Shown: one piece after another, positions 60,285 through 64,000 of the stretch | Position numbering within the stretch: the first letter of the stretch is position 1 | How the letters are laid out: each line of letters starts with the position of its first letter | Notes under the pieces: generated by a model | Databases searched by the model: none | Told to the model about the DNA's origin: nothing | What the model saw: only the letters and a program-made list of their open reading frames with translations | Program-made: the position numbers and the translations under genes | Assembly (NCBI RefSeq): GCF_003144395.1 | Contig: NZ_PENZ01000045.1 | Location: 249,220 to 313,219, forward strand | Source of the DNA: Proteus faecis | Lineage (GTDB): Bacteria; Pseudomonadota; Gammaproteobacteria; Enterobacterales; Enterobacteriaceae | Direction of reading: 5' to 3' | Length of the DNA stretch: 64,000 bases

Positions 60285-61055
60285 CTACAGTGGACTAAAG
60301 CCGTATTTCTTAAAAATTTCTGCGGCTTGAGGTGTTTTCAGATAGTCATAAAAATCACGAACTGCTTTATTGTCATGACCTTTTACAACTGCCATTGGAT
60401 ACTCAACAGGTTTGTGGCTATCAGCTGGGAATACGCCGACCACTTTCACTTTATTACTCGCAACCGCATCAGAACCGTATACAATACCTAATGGTGCTTC
60501 ATCACGTTCAACTAACGCCATACCACTACGTACGTTATTAGTTCGAGCCATTTCTGGACTTACTGTATTCCATGCACCTAAATATTCTAATGATTCTTTT
60601 GCATAGATACCAACTGGCACATGGTCCGGATCGCCAACAGCAAGTTTTCCACCATTAAGTAAGGATTTCCATTTGGTTTCCTTATTTATAACAACGTCAT
60701 TTAATTTGCTATCTTTAGGGGCAATGAGTACTAAATCATTACCTAATAGTGTATGACGTGAATCTGCAACCATTAAATCTTTATCGATTACGTAATCCAT
60801 CCACTGCTGATCTGCTGAAATAAACAGATTTGCAGGTGCACCTTGCTCTATTTGACGAGCCAATGTTGAAGAAGATGCATAAGATGCAACCACTTCAGTT
60901 TTCTTTTCTTGTTTATATTGTGCCGAAATTTCATTAAGAGCATTGGTAAGAGAAGCGGCAGCAAATACCGTTACTTTTTCCGATGCAAAACTTTGACTCA
61001 CTAAAGCAAAAGAGATAACCGCACCAGCAAGTAACTTACCTGATAATTTTTTCAT
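60285..61055 (-). CDS. modA: Periplasmic molybdate-binding protein ModA
   Basis: 256 residues (E. coli 257). Signal peptide residues 1-24 (LLAGAVISFALVSQSFA). Substrate-contact regions: VFAAASLTNALNEISAQY, ASSSTLARQIEQGAPANLFISAD, VGDPDHVPVGIYAKESLEYLG and GIVYGSDAVAS. Delivers molybdate or tungstate to ModBC. First gene of modABC, with two ModE-type boxes upstream. Confidence 0.96.
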   Translation of the reverse strand: MKKLSGKLLAGAVISFALVSQSFASEKVTVFAAASLTNALNEISAQYKQEKKTEVVASYASSSTLARQIEQGAPANLFISADQQWMDYVIDKDLMVADSRHTLLGNDLVLIAPKDSKLNDVVINKETKWKSLLNGGKLAVGDPDHVPVGIYAKESLEYLGAWNTVSPEMARTNNVRSGMALVERDEAPLGIVYGSDAVASNKVKVVGVFPADSHKPVEYPMAVVKGHDNKAVRDFYDYLKTPQAAEIFKKYGFSPL

Positions 61056-61087
61056 GTTCTAATTCCACTTAAATTAAAGGATAACCA

Positions 61088-61111
61088 CGCTGTATATATC
61101 AAGATACAACG
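61088..61111. promoter_or_regulatory. ModE box 1 upstream of modA
   Basis: CGCTGTATA-N6-GATACAACG matches the ModE consensus (CGNTATATA-N6-TATATAACG) at 8 of 9 positions on the left and 7 of 9 on the right. It lies 33 bases before the modA start and would mediate repression by ModE-molybdate. Confidence 0.75.
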
Positions 61112-61140
61112 TAAAATGAAAGAATTAGATGTGAGAAACT

Positions 61141-61164
61141 GGTTATATATCAATAAATATAACC
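61141..61164. promoter_or_regulatory. ModE box 2 upstream of modA
   Basis: GGTTATATA-N6-AATATAACC is a strong palindrome (GGTTATAT and ATATAACC perfect inverses) fitting the ModE consensus apart from the outermost base of each arm and one inner base. Its centre is 53 bases, about five helical turns, from box 1. Confidence 0.7.
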
Positions 61165-61202
61165 ATTAAGAAGAAACAGAAAATAGAGATAGAGAAATTT
61201 AC

Positions 61203-61333
61203 ATACTCTAAATAATTCAAGTCACAGCTAGGCGACAAGAGAATGACTCACTAGTAGCATACATGAATATGTGACTAGTGCGAAAGAACGCAGTCAACAA
61301 CGCTGTGGCTTGAAGTATGACGAGTACGAGTAT
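61203..61333. repeat. Palindromic intergenic repeat (MITE-like)
   Basis: 131 bases bounded by ATACTC at the left and GAGTAT at the right. Inner arms TTCAAGTCACAGC and GCTGTGGCTTGAAG are inverted, and the core has CACTAGT...CATA / TATG...ACTAGTG as a hairpin. The ATACTCTAAATAATTC left end and CTTGAAGTATGACG right end match the pattern of a palindromic intergenic repeat familiar from Yersinia, Serratia and other enterobacteria. It lies between modA and acrZ. Copy number in the genome cannot be seen here. Confidence 0.7.
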
Positions 61334-61366
61334 AAAAAAATAGCCCTTTAATAATAAAGGGCTATT
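61334..61366 (-). terminator. Terminator after acrZ
   Basis: AATAGCCCTTTA (61339-61350) pairs with TAAAGGGCTATT (61355-61366), followed on the minus strand by seven T residues. Confidence 0.92.
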
Positions 61367-61387
61367 CTAAATCAGGGGGGGGAGATT

Positions 61388-61531
61388 TTATGATTTTTTA
61401 TCTGCTTTTGGCTGACTTGGTGAAATCAGGTTAAACACTTCACCTAAACCATAAATGATGCCCATAATGAGTACCATTACAACAGGTACCATCAAGAGAG
61501 CGAACCCTAAACTTTTCAATAATTCAAGCAT
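61388..61531 (-). CDS. acrZ: AcrZ, small accessory subunit of the AcrAB-TolC efflux pump
   Basis: 47 residues from the ATG at 61531 (E. coli AcrZ 49): [20 protein letters not shown] begins as in E. coli, and [12 protein letters not shown] follows. The kinked single membrane helix with the conserved Pro packs against AcrB and alters drug export. An in-frame upstream ATG at 61576 would add 15 unconserved residues. It stands between modA and modE as in E. coli. The terminator lies just beyond the stop. Confidence 0.93.
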   Translation of the reverse strand: MLELLKSLGFALLMVPVVMVLIMGIIYGLGEVFNLISPSQPKADKKS

Positions 61532-61690
61532 GATAACCTCTTTATCATGGTATATTCGGAAAGCCAGAGTTGGCATTTCTTCACGAATAACGAATAATAA
61601 CGCTATAGTTGTATATATTCTAGAGAATTATCGCTTTGTGTCGGCACAAAAAATGCGATAAACACACAAAAAAAGAAGAAGCCTATCATT

Positions 61691-62482
61691 ATGCAAGCAG
61701 AAATATTATTAACACTTAAACTTCAAGATAAGCTCTTTGCCGATCCTCGTCGTGTTGCATTATTAAAACAGATCAAAGCGACAGGTTCTATTAGCCAAGG
61801 GGCAAAAATGGCAGGCATTAGCTATAAAAGTGCTTGGGATGCCATTAATGAAATGAATCAACTCGCAGACGAACTTCTTGTTGATAGAGCAACAGGTGGC
61901 AAAGGCGGCGGTGGTGCAACTCTTACTCATTATTGTGAACGCTTACTTCAACTTTACGATCTACTAGGTCAAATTCAGCAAAAAGCCTTTGATGTATTAA
62001 AAGACGATTCACTCCCTCTTGATAGCTTATTAGCAGCTATTTCTCGCTTTTCATTACAAACGAGTGCTAGAAACCAATTTTTCGGTACCATTATTGAACG
62101 TGATAACCTGCAAGTTCAACAGCATGTTAATGTGCAACTTGCAGATAAAAAAACGACTATTCGTGCTGCTTTAACAGAAAAAAGTGCAGATCGCTTAGGC
62201 CTGAAAAAAGGCAAAGAAGTACTGATCTTAATTAAAGCCCCATGGGTTAATATTGAAAAAGGGACTTCTTTAGCACAACAATATGACAATGCCCTTTCAG
62301 GCACGTTGACTCAAATTGAAACAGGCAATGAAAACAGCGAACTAGTGGTAACATTAGAAGGTGGACAAGAAGTGTGTGCCACCTGTTCTAATCAGCATGT
62401 TAAAGAGCAAAATTTGCATATTAATGACAATGTAACGGCTTTATTTAATGCCGATCAGGTGATTGTCGCCACACTGTGTTAA
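61691..62482 (+). CDS. modE: Molybdate-responsive transcriptional regulator ModE
   Basis: 263 residues (E. coli 262). N-terminal winged HTH of the LysR-like ModE type (about residues 20-80; SISQGAKMAGISYKSAWDAINEMN, then RATGGKGGGGATLTHYCERLL), and two tandem Mop domains (about 125-190 and 195-260; SARNQFFGTI, LTEKSADRLGLKKGKEVLILIKAPWV). Binds molybdate and represses modABC. Divergent from acrZ. Confidence 0.96.
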   Translation: MQAEILLTLKLQDKLFADPRRVALLKQIKATGSISQGAKMAGISYKSAWDAINEMNQLADELLVDRATGGKGGGGATLTHYCERLLQLYDLLGQIQQKAFDVLKDDSLPLDSLLAAISRFSLQTSARNQFFGTIIERDNLQVQQHVNVQLADKKTTIRAALTEKSADRLGLKKGKEVLILIKAPWVNIEKGTSLAQQYDNALSGTLTQIETGNENSELVVTLEGGQEVCATCSNQHVKEQNLHINDNVTALFNADQVIVATLC

Positions 62483-62513
62483 TTATTAGCATGGTTGCTT
62501 TTTATTAAACAAT

Positions 62514-62565
62514 AAAACCATCACTTGCTAATTATTTTAATAAATAATATTAAGTGATGGTTTTT
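62514..62565. terminator. Terminator between modE and the immunity-like gene
   Basis: AAAACCATCACTT (62514-62526) pairs with AAGTGATGGTTTT (62552-62564) around an AT-rich 25-base loop, with T residues after and A residues before it, so it can serve both convergent genes. Confidence 0.8.
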
Positions 62566-62610
62566 AGTTTAGAAAAATATTTTTATTAAAGAATAAACAA
62601 TTAAAATTAT

Positions 62611-63213
62611 TTATTCTGAATACATGCGAGTAAAATAATCGCTAATTTTATTGTTATCAAGCAATCTATCTTTGGTAAAATCAAGACTATCAGAGACTAC
62701 AATATATTTTCTTAATTCTTCTGGAATATCTTTTATCGTTGCATAAATAGTTGGAACAATAAAGCGAAAATAGTCACCCATTTTGGTTTCACCTTCATAA
62801 CCAATAGGATAATCTTCTCCTATAGATTGCCCCTCTAATGCTTCAAAATAAAACATTCCCATTTTAGTTGCTAACTCAGCATCACAATTTTTTTTATTTT
62901 CTAACCTAAAGTTAAAGTTATTAATTATTTCTTGTTTATTTTTATATCTTTTATATACCCAGCTAGAATATAGATCTATAAAATACTCACCTTTTTTATT
63001 TACATCATTACTATATTTTTCAGATTCGCAATCGATATATTCACATAAATCATTAAGTGATTCTTTTATATTATTTATTTTTAATATGCATTTAGGTAAC
63101 CATCCATACCCATTATTTAGCATCATTGAAATACATCCATTTTTATCCATAGCAATCCATGAATGATTTCTTGCTTGACCAGGATACCAGTTTATATCAA
63201 GTAACAGTCCCAT
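62611..63213 (-). CDS. Hypothetical protein, probable immunity protein of the adjacent toxin
   Basis: 200 residues, no recognised family, no signal peptide or membrane segment. It begins 15 bases after the toxin stop, with GGGAG before the ATG, so it is translated from the same transcript. Composition is unusually rich in Asn, Lys, Ile, Tyr and AT-rich compared with the mod and bio genes, as for exchangeable immunity genes. The position immediately 3' of a polymorphic toxin is the main evidence for an immunity role. Not similar to any immunity family I can name. Confidence 0.6.
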   Translation of the reverse strand: MGLLLDINWYPGQARNHSWIAMDKNGCISMMLNNGYGWLPKCILKINNIKESLNDLCEYIDCESEKYSNDVNKKGEYFIDLYSSWVYKRYKNKQEIINNFNFRLENKKNCDAELATKMGMFYFEALEGQSIGEDYPIGYEGETKMGDYFRFIVPTIYATIKDIPEELRKYIVVSDSLDFTKDRLLDNNKISDYFTRMYSE

Positions 63214-63228
63214 ATATGCTCCCTAGTA

Positions 63229-64000
63229 CTATTTATCTAAAAAAACTTTAATACAATTTTTACATGTATCAACAAATGCTTCTTCTGGCATAGTTGATAA
63301 ATCATACCCGTAAGCTTTTCTGGGGCGATATGCCTGAGAAATTCGAATATCTTGAGGTTTGATCCCTTTTCGAATCAACTGATCTGCTGCTAATACCTCA
63401 CCACATCCTCCTACAATATTATCACAGTGTACTGTTTTTGTTCCGACTTTAGCATCGCCTAATTTATTTTTTAATAGAATCACAGTATCTTTATGAAGCA
63501 TTTCTATTTTAATGTCAGAACCAACACTTCCTCTTACTATAATAGTTCCTGTTTTAATATCATATGCAGCTACCATTGTTGCAATATCTTTAGCTTTACT
63601 CTTTGAAGATATTTTATTAATTTCCTCTATTACACGTTTATTTGCTGCTATTAATAATTTTTCTTGTTCTACTATCGGTTTTATAGCAGTAATATTTAAT
63701 TTACCCGACGTCATTAAAGACTTTGAGCTATTAGCTAACATGCTAGAGAAAGCTTTAGTACTTTCTTCTGAACTTGCTAACACTTTATACCCGCTGCCAA
63801 AAGTGACGCCTGCTATTGCTGCTTCCGGAGCCGATATTCCCGCAATATTAATACCTAGCTGATTAGCACAATAAACCCAGTTAGTTTTACATGTATTAAA
63901 TGCAACTTGAGCAATAGCGATAAGTTCCGGTGTTGCTGCAATAACTGTATGACCAGCAATAAAACTTACACTTCCTCCTAAGCCAAGAGCGATTGCAACC
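63229..64000 (-). CDS. C-terminal end of a large polymorphic toxin with YwqJ-like deaminase domain (5' end outside window)
   Basis: The frame is open to the window edge, so at least 256 residues are visible. First comes an Ala/Ile-rich region (C-K-T-N-W-V-Y-C-ANQLGINIAGISAPEAAIAG) resembling the linker that precedes toxin domains in CdiA or haemagglutinin-type proteins. A Lys/Ser-rich connector follows, then the terminal domain. That domain has a CGE motif (GGCGEVLAADQLIRKGI) and CKNC about 50 residues later, the zinc-ligand and Glu pattern of the deaminase fold, best matching YwqJ-like deaminases. The target would be nucleic-acid cytosine or adenine. Whether delivery is by type Vb, VI or another route cannot be told. 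Confidence 0.65.
   Translation of the reverse strand, partial: VAIALGLGGSVSFIAGHTVIAATPELIAIAQVAFNTCKTNWVYCANQLGINIAGISAPEAAIAGVTFGSGYKVLASSEESTKAFSSMLANSSKSLMTSGKLNITAIKPIVEQEKLLIAANKRVIEEINKISSKSKAKDIATMVAAYDIKTGTIIVRGSVGSDIKIEMLHKDTVILLKNKLGDAKVGTKTVHCDNIVGGCGEVLAADQLIRKGIKPQDIRISQAYRPRKAYGYDLSTMPEEAFVDTCKNCIKVFLDK

Noticed and set aside
61374-61381. Run of eight G residues before the acrZ stop
   Set aside because: Considered as a phase-variation tract, but it lies outside the coding sequence beyond the stop codon and has no clear role.
61599-61625. Possible third ModE box upstream of modE (CGCTATAGT...)
   Set aside because: Only one half resembles the consensus; the right arm is poor, so it is not listed as a site.

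Overview
The window is a contiguous piece of an AT-rich gammaproteobacterial chromosome. Most proteins are close in sequence, length and gene order to Escherichia coli homologues (MetG, YohJ/YohK, Cdd, MaeA, SanA, FolE, MoeA/B, Dps, DinG, RhlE, YbhGFSR, MoaACDE, UvrB, BioABFCD, Pgl, ModABC, ModE, AcrZ). The low G+C, together with AT-rich spacers and accessory genes, points to the Morganellaceae, most probably Proteus. That genus-level call is an inference. The DNA is dense, operon-organised and mostly core genome. No tRNA, rRNA, CRISPR array, insertion sequence or prophage was seen.

Layout. 1-7.6 kb: end of metG, the yohJK pair, cdd, maeA, sanA, yeiB, folE; in E. coli most of these lie near 47-48 min. 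7.7-16.3 kb: an MFS transporter, moeA-moeB, a YtcJ-type amidohydrolase, a GNAT acetyltransferase, a LOG-family protein, rhtA and dps. 16.3-22.9 kb: an accessory block with a TonB-dependent receptor and a three-gene operon for a Tat-exported [FeFe] hydrogenase, a four-cluster ferredoxin and an NrfD membrane subunit, preceded by about 0.9 kb of very AT-rich non-coding DNA. 22.9-33 kb: dinG, then an accessory metabolic block (LrhA/HexA-type LysR regulator, FabZ-like protein, MmgE/PrpD protein, fumarase/aspartase-superfamily lyase, MetC-like lyase, DcuC-family carrier). 33-43 kb: sseA, yeaQ, dusC, rhlE, cecR and the ybhGFSR ABC exporter. 43-62.5 kb: a stretch syntenic with E. coli 17 min: ybhL, moaACDE under a molybdenum-cofactor riboswitch, ybhK, a DUF1266 gene, uvrB, a DARS1-like DnaA-box region, bioDCFB/bioA around a BirA operator, pgl, ybhA, modCBA, acrZ and modE. 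62.6-64 kb: an immunity-like gene and the C-terminal end of a large predicted deaminase toxin cut by the window edge.

How the genes fit together. Molybdenum is a theme: ModABC imports molybdate, ModE senses it (two good ModE boxes precede modA), MoaACDE and MoeAB build the cofactor, and the moa leader RNA senses the product. Biotin synthesis is complete from BioC to BioB and shares one divergent operator. The hydrogenase operon looks like a periplasm-facing H2-oxidising module that would pass electrons through the ferredoxin and NrfD subunit to quinone; a good FNR-type site lies upstream. The 26-33 kb block could remove fumarate from a C4-substituted amino compound and exchange the C4 acid through DcuC, but its substrate is unknown.

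Most notable items: the [FeFe] hydrogenase with Ser in place of the usual proton-relay Cys and no maturases in view; the uncharacterised PrpD/lyase/MetC-like/DcuC block; the deaminase toxin-immunity end; the DARS1-like element; and a roughly 130-bp palindromic intergenic repeat before acrZ.
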